The notes: generated by a model from the sequence alone, not told the origin. Shown: positions 12,382-25,781, counted from the first letter of the stretch. The stretch: DNA of 64,000 bases from Eucommia ulmoides (GCA_016647705.1 CM028329.1:14223910-14287909); one strand, 5' to 3'. Numbers and translations: made by a program.

Positions 12382-13060
12382 GAATATTTATATAATTAAT
12401 ATTTTTTTATGGATGTATAAAGGTTTACATATTTTTTTGTGGGTGTATAAAGGTTTATGTAATTTTTATTTGGTGTGTAAAGCTTTATAAAATTATATTT
12501 TTTATTTTCAGATGTATAGTGGTAGATTGGTTATTTGGAGCCAAAAAAAAAGGATAGAAAAAATAAATAAAGAAAAGATAAGTTCGGAAGAAAAATAATA
12601 TGATAATAGATGATATTTTTCTGTGGGTGTAAAAAGTTAGATATAATTATATTTTTTTGTGGATGTACGAATGTTTATATAATTATATTTTTTGGATCTA
12701 TAAAGGTTTACATTTTTTTTTGGTGTATAAAAGTTTATATAATTATATTTTTATTTTTGGGTGTGTAATGCTTTATCAAATTATAAATTTATTTTGTCGG
12801 TATGTAACGGTAGCTTGGTTATTTGGAGAGATGATGGAAGATTGAGAAAAAGAGAAAATATATATATAAAAAAAAGATAAGGTGGAAAAAAAAGATATGG
12901 AAATAGTGGATGCATGTAATGAAAGGGTTTGTTGACTATATGAAGGTTTATATAATTATTTTTTTGTTTGTGACTGCATAAGTTTTGTATAATTATATTT
13001 TTGTTTTTTGGGTTTGTATATAATTATATTTTTATTTGGGAGTATAAGGCAAGTTGGTTA
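12382..13060. repeat. AT-rich minisatellite, right part
   Basis: Degenerate tandem repeats of about 35-45 bp built from GTGTATAAAGGTTTATATAA plus a T run and GTGGG; at least six recognisable copies. Two longer units contain GGTTATTTGGAGAGAT followed by GAAAGA-type purine runs. It continues the array interrupted at 5414. Confidence 0.65.
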
Positions 13061-13245
13061 TTTGGAGAGATCAAGGAAGAGAGGAAAGATAAAAAAAAAA
13101 TAAAAAAATGTGACCAAATCAAATAAGAAAAACTTAAATTCTTTATAAAAAGTGTTATAAACTTTATAAGTTTTTCTTTAAAAAGCATTAATTAAAAATT
13201 TCAAAACTTCTATTTTAATTTATTAATTTTCAGTTTTTATTTGAC

Positions 13246-13330
<85 letters not shown>

Positions 13331-14491
13331 TTTCACTTTTTATTTTTGTGTTTATTTTTGTGTTTATTGTCAATTATTGTATTTATTATTATTTTTGTAA
13401 CTCCTATAATGTTTTACACTATATAAAAAAGGTTGACTACTCTTTGAAAGATATGGAATTGTATTTTAAGAGTTCTTCCTACTACTAGTATATCTCTATA
13501 TAATATATTAAAGGGCAATTCGATAAAGACGGTTCATTAGTCTTTCAATGGACGTGAACCCCGAGAAGACGCGCTCGTGAGCAACCGTTGTGTCTTGGAG
13601 TGGCCATTGCCGTCAGAATCTTCAAGTAGGGAGATAATCGTTACTTTAGGATAACGATCATTCGTGCCTCTTTGAACTCATAGGTGAGTTAATTTTTCAT
13701 TTCTTAGTTTATTATTTATATTTTGGTGAAGTTTATTACTTATATTCTAGTGATAGTTTTTATTTATTTAAATTATTGTCAAAATCATATAATATTTCTA
13801 ACAAGAAGTGGAAAAAAAATTACATTAATATTTTTTTTTTACTTCAAAATAATTGCACTTACTTTGACTAAGTATATGATTTTTTCTCACTCTACTACAT
13901 ATACAAAAAATGAATTTGCAATTGCACGTCTATTTGAGATTAAAACTTTGTTTCAGTAAAATTTCATTATTCCATAAAACATTAAATAATACTCTCAATT
14001 TGAAAATATAAAACTAAAATGTTGATAATGTTAATTGAAAACAAATATTACGAAAAAAAACTAACTCTTAAATAATGTCAAGAAACCCAATAATACATAG
14101 TTAATCTACATAAGTAACTTAAAAAAATTTACTAACTTTTAACAAAACATTTTGTCAAATACAACAAATATAAAATTAAATTTATATAGTCAACTAAAAT
14201 ATACATATAAATTACTCTAAAATTAGTGTTTAACGTGAGTTTAAAATTAATATCCATTCTTATTCATAAAATTTAGAGTCGTCTGATGGTCAATCTGACT
14301 CACTTTATAATTTAACTAGTTAGATTTTCGAACGAAATTTGATCACCGTACCATGTTGGCCTAGCATATTCGGGCCGCGCTGTCCAGGAGCCGATGCCAA
14401 ACCGCAGTTCCCGCACATCGGGTCATGTTTGTATCCGCATAGTATGAGACGGAGATCTCTCTTCTTTACGCCCAACACTTCGTTTTCCGCC
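13061..14491. other. Upstream flank of the Twinkle gene
   Basis: No gene is recognised. It contains the AAT/ATT palindrome (13246-13327) and a GC-richer island at about 13530-13690 ending CATAG/GTGAGT, which could be an untranslated exon with a splice donor but is unsupported. From about 14340 the composition changes to GC-richer, transcript-like sequence, probably the promoter-proximal region and 5' UTR. Confidence 0.4.
13246..13327. repeat. Perfect 82-bp AAT/ATT palindrome
   Basis: A run of AAT trinucleotides (13246-13286) switches to ATT trinucleotides (13287-13327), giving two 41-bp arms with no loop. It encodes only isoleucine/asparagine runs when translated and is not a gene. Confidence 0.9.
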
Positions 14492-14506
14492 ATGGGTGAA
14501 GGTTGA
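14492..14506 (+). promoter_or_regulatory. Possible upstream ORF in the Twinkle 5' leader
   Basis: A four-codon frame (Met-Gly-Glu-Gly-stop) in favourable context (GCCATGG) ends 37 bp before the inferred start codon. If the transcript begins upstream of it, it could reduce translation of the main frame. Transcript start is not known. Confidence 0.4.
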
Positions 14507-14543
14507 AAAGGAGGCAAAATTGCAGGCCCTCTCGCTCTCAGTC

Positions 14544-14805
14544 ATGCTCTATTTTCCTCATCGCTGTTCTCTGCATAGATTCTTCCGCATCAGCACTCTC
14601 AGTATGTCCTCCAAATGCTTCCTCAAATCCACGACTCCATTCCATTTAATACCCACAGCTCTCCCTTCTGAAACCGGCCTATGCCATGCTTCTAGACTCG
14701 TTTCTTCTTTCTTACCTTCTAACTCCATCTCTCAAACAGCCCCCCTTTCGGCCATAACTTCTAGGGCTCCTGATAATAGACCCCATTCCATTAGCCCAAG
14801 TCCAG
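14544..14805 (+). CDS. TWINKLE: Twinkle exon 1 (residues 1-88, transit peptide)
   Basis: Starts [14 protein letters not shown], rich in Ser, Arg and hydrophobic residues with few acids, as expected for an organelle-targeting presequence. The donor is CCAG/GTACTT. It ends after one base of codon 88 (Val), completed by exon 2. Confidence 0.85.
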
Positions 14806-17800
14806 GTACTTCTCTTTGATCCCATGTACACATTCATGTAACCTCTATTTCTTGCCAAAAAAATAACTACTTGGATTTTTTTATAGGCTATGCTTTTATG
14901 GATTATCTTTACTGATTTTCTTAGTTCCGGACCTCTGGGGGTGTCTTTGAGGAACTAATTTGCTAATGTTTGTTTGTGCATATTTTGTGGCTGCATAAGT
15001 TGTTACAAAGATCATATGAATGTGGCTCTTTGGTTTTCTTTAGTTCTTAAAGAGTACACGATCCCCCTCTCCTCTTTGTTTTGGACGTGTATAAGGTGTA
15101 GTTTCAGAATCCAGAATCAGCAAAAGTACATATTAGCTATTTCTCAAGAGTTATTTACACTTCAATCATTAAAATAATCTAATGCTATAGGGTAAGGGAG
15201 AGCTATTTTCAGTGTCTTGTGGATTCTCCTTTGCTTACGACTTTCTTTGCACATATGTCCACCACTTGTATTTATTAGATGGTAAATTGCTGCTTGCACC
15301 CTTTTCTGATCCATACTATATAAGCCCCACTCAAAAAAAGTTCTACGCCCGATCCTTTTTGTTGACCCATACTCCCTTTTTTTGCAGGAAACATTTAATG
15401 TTACCTTCATTTTACAATTTTGATGTACATTTGAATGAAATATTTACAATAAATGCAATAAAAAATAATTGATTTACTTCCGAAGCAATGCATTTATTTT
15501 TGTATTAACAATAAGTCACATTTTTTTTTCTTCTAAATTTATCTCGACCAACATAAAATATTCACATGACATGAATCATTTAATGTAAAGGGAGTTTTTG
15601 GGGGATTTGACTAGAGGGCGGAATGTGAAGCCCATATTTGCATCAGTGGTTTGATTGCTGGGGAGGAAGAGGAAACTTTGTGCTAGGAGTTCCAACCTTA
15701 AAACTATATCGCTGCGTTTGGTACATGGGATTTGAGACGGGATTGGAATGGTCATGTGAATGGTCATTCCATTCCTATGTTTGGTACATGGGATTAAATC
15801 CCATTCCCATTACCAATAATTTCCTAATCCTACAAAACATGGGATTAGGTTTTAATCATTCATCAACCAGAAAATGTGATCAAATATTAACCAAATATTT
15901 GAATTGGAATGAAATTAAATTAAATTAACTATTATATTGTTTGAAAATTTAATTAAATTACTATTTTACCCTTTGATGTCATTCCAATATCACATGTAAT
16001 CCCTTTTGTTACCAAATATAGGAATGCTAATGACCATTCCATTCTATTACCATACTAATTTCAATTCTATTGTTATTCCATTCCATTCCAACGTACCAAA
16101 CGCAGCGTATGATGATAGGTGGAGTAGCTGTTTTGACATATGTGATGGGTTAAGGAGTCTCATGAAACCGATGTGGGGTGGCAATCTAACAAATATGTTC
16201 AAAAAGCACCCTTGTGTAATAAAAAAAAATATTTTCGCAATACCTGTAAAGCATCCATTTGTATTACTTATCCTCGTGAAGAAAATCCTGTAAAGAATTT
16301 AGATTATGCTGCTCATTTTTCTTTTAAAATATTTGTATTTGGAGAAGCCAGATAAGAAAGGTCTGTGACGCACCAGTGTCTACAGTTTGATTAAGAACAA
16401 TGACAGTGATGCAAATTTTTTATAAAAGATAACACACGCACATCTATGTTCTATGCCCATGTACTGGTTTGTGTAATTATAAAAAAGACTTATTTGGAGT
16501 ATGCTGTCTTGATTCTTTAGTTCCTGATGCCTATTTGGGGAACCGAGAAGAGACAATGCGTGATTCAGTAACTTTTGATAAACTGAAGAGGAGATTGGAG
16601 GTGATTGAAATTGATAGTGGTTCTTATAGGCCTGGGCAGTACTCTGGCTTGCTTTGTCCAAGGGTATGTAAGACTGACTAAATTGTTCCATTTTATTTTA
16701 TGTTTCCTCTTTTGCAACTATTCATTAGTTAATTTAGTGTTACTATTAAACCTCTCTTTATTTCATATCGGTTACAAATCTATATTCATTTCATATCAAT
16801 TACAAATATGTATTTTAGGTATTTAGAGATCATTTCATATCGGTTACAAATCTGTATTTTAGGAACAGTTACAACTTAACTCTTGTATAAATAGGATCAT
16901 TCTCTGTAATGAAAAACATGTAGATGTCATGCCACCCTTCCTCTCTGCTGTTGTCGCTCAGTCACAAATTCACTGCCTGATTCGTTTCATCTCCTGGCTC
17001 TGCCACTCTTGCTTAGTCCGTTCCTGCCTCCGCCGCTCAAATTCCTCAACCGTTCATAGCTCAGCTGCCGTCTGCCCTAGCCCTCACTGCCTTTGGTGAG
17101 TCTGGCCTTCAATTAAGCTCCTTGCTCAGTCGCTGTCTTCCTCTGTAGCTCAGCCGCCGGCTGCCCGAGTTGCGATCTCCTGCTGCTCCTTCTTGCTGAT
17201 AAGCTGCTGCCCCTTTTTCTTCTTTTCTTATTCCCTAATCTGATCGATTCTCACTGTCCCTTTTTTTTATTCTCTAAATTATAGAAACTACCCCAGTAGT
17301 TTCTAAAACTTACTGGACACCCTACAATTTATCAAATCAGCCCTATCTTTTTCTAAATTGTCCGTTCTTTTCCCTCTAATTTTCTACAAGTTCCTATTTG
17401 CATCCCCATTTATTCACGAATTACCATTTCACCTACCCTATATCAATCATGTCTACGAAGGCCAATAGCAGCTCCATCTCTACCGAATCCCAAAACCTTA
17501 CCATTCCCACTATTACCGACCTTATCACCGTTAAACTTATAGTTGACAACTTTCTTCTATGGTCTCACCAAATGGAAGCTTTTCTCTATGACCAATACCT
17601 TCTTTAGTTTGTTGATGGTTTCTATGCTTGACCTAGCGATGAACCTGACCGGTCTATTTTTCGTGGGACAATTCTCCTAGTTAAACACTGATTAGGACAT
17701 TAGATTTCATATAGTGAAATCTATATATATAGGAGGGAATTTTTTTTAAAAACAGTGATTTGAACAGATCTATGAAATCAATCTCCCATAACCTGTTTTT

Positions 17801-20800
17801 GATACCATGTTAAAGTAAGAAGATGATATGAAAAGAATGAGAAGATTTAACAATTATGTTAGTCTCTCCCTCTATTTATAATAGAAATTAGGAAACCATA
17901 TAGCAAACCCTAAACCGTACAGGAAACCCTAAATAATACAAGAAAGATATAAATACTCTTTAGCATATTTATTTACTTTTTTATTATTTAAGCTATTGTG
18001 CCTCCATGCTCCCCCCCCACCCTCTCCCCTTCTGTTTTCATTTATTTTTGGTTCTGTAGTGCCATGGTGGAGATTCAGGGGAGAAAAGCCTATCGCTCTT
18101 CATTGCGGAAGATGGGTATGTATTTTCTCTTCCCTCATACGCGTGAAATAATTGCTCTCATGCTTAACAATTCACTTGATGTATCTGCTGATGTACCTTA
18201 GGGGTGAAGCTAAATGGACGTGCTTTCGAGCAAAGTGTGGGTGGAAAGGCAGCACTAGGGTAATGTATAGTGCTTCGTGTGGTTACATCTGTTATCTGTC
18301 ATTGCTTCGTGCCTTCAATTAAAAGACCTAACCTGATGGCAGGCATTTTTTATTAAGTGAACTGTTTTATTTTGCAGGCCTTTGCGAATGTTAAATCTAC
18401 TTATAGTAAGATGAGCCAAAGCAGTAGAGTTAACGAAAAAAGGCAAATTACAGTGAATAGCTTGGAGTTGGAACCATTGTGTGATGAGGTAGTTTGGTTT
18501 CTTGTTGTTTTACCATGTCACAGTTTAGCTTGAACTTGAGATATAATTAGAAGCTCTAAGCAACTTGTATAGTTTGCCTTATTTTCTCCCTCACTTCTTT
18601 TCCTTTCTCCCTTCCTTTTTAGAAATAGCTGTACATATGATTTCTTGAAAACTATGTGATCTGTGGGGTGAAGTATGCAATTGTTCAATGTCTGTCTTCA
18701 TGAAGTTGGGACATTGCTTTCCGACTACTTGTGTAAAAAGAAATGTTGTTTTGATATTGCAAATGCTGTGCTTACACTTAAAAGCTCTGATTGTACCACA
18801 AGTTGACATGATTTTGCATTCCACGTTTCCAATAGCATGAAGCCTCCCACCCCTACCAGCTCGTGATTTCAAAACTAAAAATAAAAGAGTAAGAAAAAGG
18901 CTTAAACAATATGGAAAACCCTGAACAATATTGGAAATACGTAAATACTCTTTTAATACTACCCCTCAAGTTGGAGCATAAATTATATGCTCCTAACTTG
19001 TTACAAATATACTTTATCCTTGAGCCCCCTAACGGTTTAGTGAATAAATTAGCTAACTGATCAACTGACTTTACATGCTTAGTCTCAATCTGTTTTTGTA
19101 ATACTTTTTCTCGAATTGAAGTGTTGTCCTCTCATGGAAAATGGATTGGATGTAATGTAAAGTGTTGCTTGATTGTCACATACCAGATCTATCGGTGAAG
19201 AGTATTCGAATCCAAGTTCTTCCAACAAATGTTTCAACCAAGTTAACTCACAAGTGGTATGGGCCATCGCCCTGTATTCCGATTCTGCACTTGATCGCGC
19301 TACAATTGTCTGCTTTTTAGTCTTCCAAGAAATGAGATTGTCTCCAACAAATACACAATAGCCTGTGGTAGACTTCCTATCCGAGGGAGATCCGGCCCAA
19401 TCTGAATCTGTATATTTCTTAATTTGAGTGTGACCAAAGTTTTGATACAACAAACCATACCCTAGAGAACCTTTCAGATATCGAAGAATACGAATCATTG
19501 CATCCCAGTGATAAGTCGTGGGACGATCCAAGAACTGACTAATAACACTTACAACGAAGGAAATATCTGGTCTAGTAATCGTTAAGTAGTTCAACTTCCT
19601 AACTAACCATCTGTATTGCGCTGAATCTGTTAGTGGTACACCTTGATTTGCCAATAGTTTGCTGTTTGGATCCATAGGTGAATCAATCGGTTTTGCTCCT
19701 AATATTCTTGTTTCACTCAACAGATCAAAAACATATTTCCTCTGACATAGGTAAATACCTTGACTTGATTGAGCAATTTCAGTCCCCAAGAAATACTTCA
19801 ATTGACCCAAAGTTTTAGTTTGAAACTTGTTGTGCAAAAACGTTTTGAGTTCCTGAATACCTTGGTAGTCGTCTCCAGTAATCACGATGTCATCCACGTA
19901 CACAATTAACAATGTTCTCCCGATTTTACTGTGCTTGTAGAATACAGAATAATCAACTCCACAATGACAAAGATCAAATTCAGTGGCCACTTTATTGAAT
20001 CTTCCAAACTATGCTCGAGGAGATTACTTGAGGCTATAAATGGATTTCTTCAAGTGACATACCAAACCAGACTCCTCCTGAGCAACAAACTCGTGAGGCT
20101 GCTCCGTGTATACTTCCTCAGTCAAATCGCCATTTAGGAACATTCTTGATATCAAATTGATGCAATGGGCAACGAAAGGTGGCAGCCAAAGAGATGAACA
20201 GACGAATAGAAGCGAGTTTGGCAACCGGAGAAAAGGTCTTCGAATAATCAAGACCATATACCTGAGTGTAACCTTTAGCAACTAAACGAGCCTTGAGTCG
20301 AACAATGGTGCTATCCGGATGAACTTTGACTGTATACAACCATTTACATCCAACTATTGTTTTGTCAAGTAGAAGGAGACAAGATCCCAAGTACCATTCT
20401 GATGTAAAGCTAACATTTCCTCTTTCATTGCGGTCGTCCAACCAGGGTGAGTGGGAGCTTCTGTGACAGACTTAGGAATAAAAACAGATGATAGAGAAAC
20501 AACAAAAGAGGAATATGAAGGAAATAGATATGCATATGAAACAAAGTTAGAAATAGGATGTTGAGTACATGTGCGCTTACCCTTCCGAACAGCAATGGGA
20601 ATGTCCAAGTCAGACATGGATGGATGAACCGGAGAAGAATTTGAAGATACATATACGATGGGCTTGATGGCGGAGGCTACCTTCTGGCAACGAGAGTATA
20701 CCTGCAAAGGTGGTGAACGACGACTAGGCAGGATAGGTTCTGGAGTGAATGGAGATGGTGTCGGGTCTGGGAGGCTTGGTAAAGGAATGGTGATATCCAC

Positions 20801-23136
20801 ATCATCCCGAGGGGATAGGACAACAAAATAAGGGGTGGACTCAAAGAAGGTGACATCTGCACAAATGAAAGAGCGACGTAAAGAATGACTGTAACACCGA
20901 TATCTCTTTTTGTGTGCGAGAATAATCAATGAAGACACATTTTATGGCATGGGGATCTAACTTATCCTTACCGGGAGTCAACTGGTGAACAAATCAGACA
21001 CATCCAAAGATACGGGAGGTAAAGCAAACCAGGGTGACCGGGGAAAAATAATAGAATGAGGAACTTTGCCATTCAGGGTAGAAGATGGCATTCTATTGAT
21101 TAAGAAACAAGCTGTAAGAACTGCATCTGCCCAGAAGTGTTTGGGAACATTCATCTTAAACATCAGAGTTCGAGCCACTTCTAAGAGATGTCGATTCTTA
21201 CGCTCAGTGACTCCGTTTTGCTGCGGTGTATGATGACAAGAAGACTGATGCAATATACCAAACTGTGACATGAAGGAAGTAAAGGGTTGAGAAAAATATT
21301 CTTAAGCATTATCACTACGAAGTATACGCACGGACACATTAAATTGAGTTTTAATTTCAGCACAAAAGGCAGAGAAAATGGAGAACAATTCAGAACGATC
21401 TTTCATTAAATAGAGCCATGTAACCCTGGAGAAGTAATTGACAAACATGACAAAATAACGAAAGCCTAATGTAGAGACAATACGAGAAGGACCCCAAACG
21501 TCTGAATGCACTAAATTAAAAGAACTCGATGCTCGAAATTGAGTCGGGGAAGTAAATGAAGTAGATAATGTTTTCCCAACTGACAAGATTCACAATTTAG
21601 GGAGGACAAATGACGTAAACTAGGAACATGTACCTTTAGATTGGCAAGACATGGATAACCTAGGCGACAATGAATTTGGTGGGCAGATGCAACGGCAGGA
21701 CAGACAGTGGGCTGGATAACAGGTGTCTCGTTGTGATTGTTGAAGTAATAAAGACCATTTTTTTTCACGCTTTACGCCAATCGTCTTCTGTGTTTTAAAA
21801 TCCTGGATAATGACAGAATCAAGAAAGAAGCAAACAGAACAATGAAGTTATTGAGTAAGCTTACTAACGGATATCAAATTAAAAGTAAAAGAGGGAATAT
21901 ATAAGACAGATGATAAAGAGAAAGAGGGTGAAAGTTCCAAAGTGCTAATACCACGAACAAGGACGGTAGAACCATAAGCAACAGCAACAGGGGACAATGA
22001 GGGAGATGACTGAACATGCGTCATAAATAAAGAAGAGGTACTTGACATGTGATCGGTAGCAGCGGAGTCTATGATCCAAGGTATAGAAGTGGAAGGATGA
22101 AAAGAAAGACATGAAGTAGGGTTACCTCGTTGAGCTAGCGAAGTAATGGGGGTAGATGGCTGCTTGGATGCCTTAAACTTGAGGAACTGAACATACTCGT
22201 CATCAGAAATTGCCTTGGTAGGTAAAGAGTTGGATGCTGAAACGGGAGCAATTTGATTAGAAGTTGCCACATGAACGGACTTAGAAGAACGACCAACTCT
22301 ATACCAACATGTATCTTGGGTTTGATTTTTCTTGCCACAAAATGAGCACCGACGATTTTGACCACGACAATGACCACCTTGGCCACCTCGAAATTTATTA
22401 CTACGACTTCTTCGGCCACCTCGTTGCCCTTGATTGGTAACAACAACTTGTACAACTTTAGACCATTGTAAGTAATTGGTCCCGTTTAACTTGTGGATTG
22501 TTAACGGTTGTGGTGCAGCTGTCGACATTAGTACCCGTCAATACAATAACGAACACACAACTTGCACAAGGGAAACAAACTAACAACACAAACAACTCTA
22601 GGGCTTAAATGAAGAACATTATAAACAGAACAATACTCACGAACATGTGGGACATGAGATCTGGTCTAGAATAATTTCTTGAATCTGGATAATCGAATGA
22701 ATGGTGGCTCATGAACAAAACCCTTGTGTTACCATCAAATCTGGACAGAGACAGCAGCAGCAGTAGCTAGAGAGATCTAGGGTTTCGAAAGCAAAGGCAG
22801 TAGCGACGAACCTTGGAATCGCACTTATGGCGGCAGTGAACTTCGAATTAGTGGTGAATCAAAGTTGCGAAGGGAGAGGAAGCACTGGTCGACGGCAGAA
22901 CAATGCTGTGATTATGGGTTGATGGCGGCGAAGCTCGAAATAGCCGCGGCAAGGGTGGATTTAGCCTGAACAGTGGCGATTAGGGTTGAAGAGCAACGAT
23001 GCAGGTCGTCGATGGGTCCGATTGGCGGTGGCGAAGGTCAATTAATGACGGCGAAGATCGGATTTGAGTGGTAGGTGCAGTGGCGACGTGGTAGGGTTTC
23101 GGCCGCGGCAGTGGGAATGTTAGGGCTGTAAACGAT

Positions 23137-23168
<32 letters not shown>

Positions 23169-25728
23169 CAACAGAGGGAAAAGAGGGAAAATTTTTTATG
23201 GATCAACAGGACTACGGGATTAGTGTCCCATAACCTGCTCTGGATACCATGTTAAGGAGAAAAATGAATGAGAAGGCTTGTTCATTGTGTTAGCCTCTCC
23301 CTCCATTTATAATAGTAATTAGGGAATAATATAAGAAACTCTAAATAATATGGGAAATCTTGGACAATACTGGAAATACGTAAATACCCTTTTAACAGGC
23401 GTGTATGCTTTTGTGTGGTCTTAAGATAATTTTCATTCATATATTTTCCTATGCTAATCAATTAAGGGGAACTCGAAGTTTGAACACGAAAAAGAAAAGA
23501 ATTACATGAGTCACTTGAAGTTTGGTTTCATTATGTCATCCTTATCATGTGTTTTGTCCAACGATCTCATCTTGTATTTTGGGTTCCCAATAATGTGATA
23601 TTTAGCTTTTATGTATTGCATGTTACAACTTCATTTTGGAAACTAATACAACAGTTTGTCAAATAGAACAGCCCTTGCTGAAGCCTCCAACCCATCTTTG
23701 ACCTTAGTTGATTTTGAGTAGATTTATGAACTCACATTGTGTCTAAGAAGCACGGATTCTTCTGAAATCCTAAGGCACCTGAGTTTGCTACATGCCTAAC
23801 TTGGATTCTTTAAGAATTCTTAGGGAATCGTACGCAATTCATCTAAAACTGCATGAAAGTCCTTGCCACATTCGTATCACAAATTTATATAAATACCTGA
23901 ATCCCTGCATTCACACAGACTTGGATTCTTTAAGGATTCTTGTTGAATCATACCCAATTCACCTAAAACTACATAAACGTCCCCGCCACATCTGCATCAC
24001 AAATTTTTAGAAATACTTGAATCTCTGCATTCACACAATTGAATCGTGAGTCCCCGTACTTGTACTTGTGCTTCCTTGGATTGCGTCATATTCTAAATAA
24101 TGCAACTGATACTTTTTTTTGTTTTGGGGGGGGGGAAGGGACCTTAATGGAGCGAGGAAGGCTTTATTGATCTCTAAAAAAAGAATACAAAAATTCGAGA
24201 GGGGCACGACCTACCTCTGAACTGAAGCAATTAACAACTTATTATAATAAATACAACTAACAAGATAAACGAGTAAAAAGAATTAAAGCATAACAAACAA
24301 TTAAGAACTTCCCTTTAGTTTTTGGATATTAGGGAAATGAAGTTTATTCAGTCTTAGATTTCCACGAATAGATGCCAAACATTCTGTTTCATGGCAAAAA
24401 GATCGATTTTCACTAGCACTCCCAATCTTAGGCAACAAGTCTTCAACCGTGTTAGTTTTCCTGTAGCAATGCAAAATAGAAGCATGAACCTGAGAGGTCA
24501 GAATCCTTTTATTCCTAATCAGCTACATCAATCTCCATTGTACCTTAGATTTTCCAACAACATCGCGACCAGCTTGTCGGTGATCATTTCCACACCCAAT
24601 TGAAATCAACCCAAAGCTGTTGCACAATCTGCAAAGTTTGTTTCTGCAAGCGAACTAGAACCAAACCCAAGAAATTGAGGGAATCCAAACAATAAGGTCC
24701 CCTTAGCATCTTGTAGAGTACCACCATCACCAATTTAACCAGGGTTATCTCTAGAGCTTCCATCTAAGTTGAACACTTGTCTATCACAAGTAGGGTTCCA
24801 AAGAACCAATTGAATTTTAGATTTTTGTTTCCCCAAGGTTGAATCAAGACGACTCAAGGTTTGATAAATATTAAATAAAACTTGTTGAACATTATAGTGA
24901 GCCCAATCAAATCTAACCCTATTTCGCACCTTCCAAATTTCCCAGAAAAGCACAGAAGGCAAAATCAAGGCATGATGTTTTTGAAGAGTTAGAGATCTAT
25001 GGTACTGTCACCAATCAACTAATCTACCAAAAACATCTCCCATCCACGGGATTGCCCCAGAATCGGCTAACACACTCTTAGCCAACTCCCTTTGGGAGGA
25101 CAAATGATTCAATGACTTAGCCCGAGGCATACAACAACAATTACATCTAGAGTAGATTTTCACGTCTTTCTTTTAATTCGCCTCATCCATTGAAACAATA
25201 TGATTTAAGAGTCTCCACATAAAGATAGAAATCTTAATGGAAATGAACTTATGCCAAATCTTCCCAAAGAAATGATGGGCATCCTCCTGTTTCTTGACAA
25301 CTTCCAAAGTGAATTTGGCTGAGAAGATCCTGGAATTAAAAGGCCACCGACCATAACATCATGATCACATGCACTAAGCACCAAGATTTTAAATCGTGGT
25401 ATCGGGTTACGTAACAATAACAGTCGTAGTGTAACGATATTGGGAATATCGGCCTTTATGTAATGGAAATTGGCCGTAATAGTCGTGAATTTTTTAAAAT
25501 CACCAGAACATCCTCAAAAACTTGATTATAGTAATTATTTTATTCATTAAACCCTTAATTAACACATTCTAATAGATATTATGGCATTTAACGACATATA
25601 CAACACAATATGAAAAAAGATGAATTCTTTATTAATGCTGAAGAAAAGTTGAAATCTGAAGAGATGATGAATTTCCAGCCATCACATGGCCTCTGCACAA
25701 GGCTGACATTACAACTTGTTGGATGGGA

Positions 25729-25781
<53 letters not shown>

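Larger units (their letters stand above)
16664..18059. other. Twinkle intron 2, carrying copia scraps
   Basis: Besides the two copia fragments listed separately, 16730-17390 holds thrice-repeated phrases (CATTTCATATCGGTTACAAA near 16757, 16787 and 16831) and a CT-rich leader-like region. No exon is seen. Confidence 0.5.
18887..23397 (-). mobile_element. Copia-B: Ty1/copia element in Twinkle intron 5
   Basis: Antisense copia element with an unusually short LTR. The 5' LTR is at 23250-23397; the 3' LTR survives only as about 72 bp (18887-18958), its outer half missing, so no target duplication can be found. The primer-binding site reads TGGTATCCAGAG on the minus strand (adjacent to 23250). The PPT-like CTCAAGTTGGAGC complement is at 18967. 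Domain order on the minus strand is gag, protease, integrase, reverse transcriptase, RNase H, with several frameshifts. Confidence 0.9.

Noticed and set aside
13241-13426. Poly-isoleucine open frame
   Set aside because: It is the ATT microsatellite translated.
13530-13690. Untranslated first exon of Twinkle ending CATAG/GTGAGT
   Set aside because: A plausible donor site but no promoter or acceptor evidence; left as a note only.
14320-14517. Minus-strand frame of 65 codons opposite the Twinkle 5' leader
   Set aside because: No recognisable domain, and it overlaps the leader of a well-supported + strand gene.
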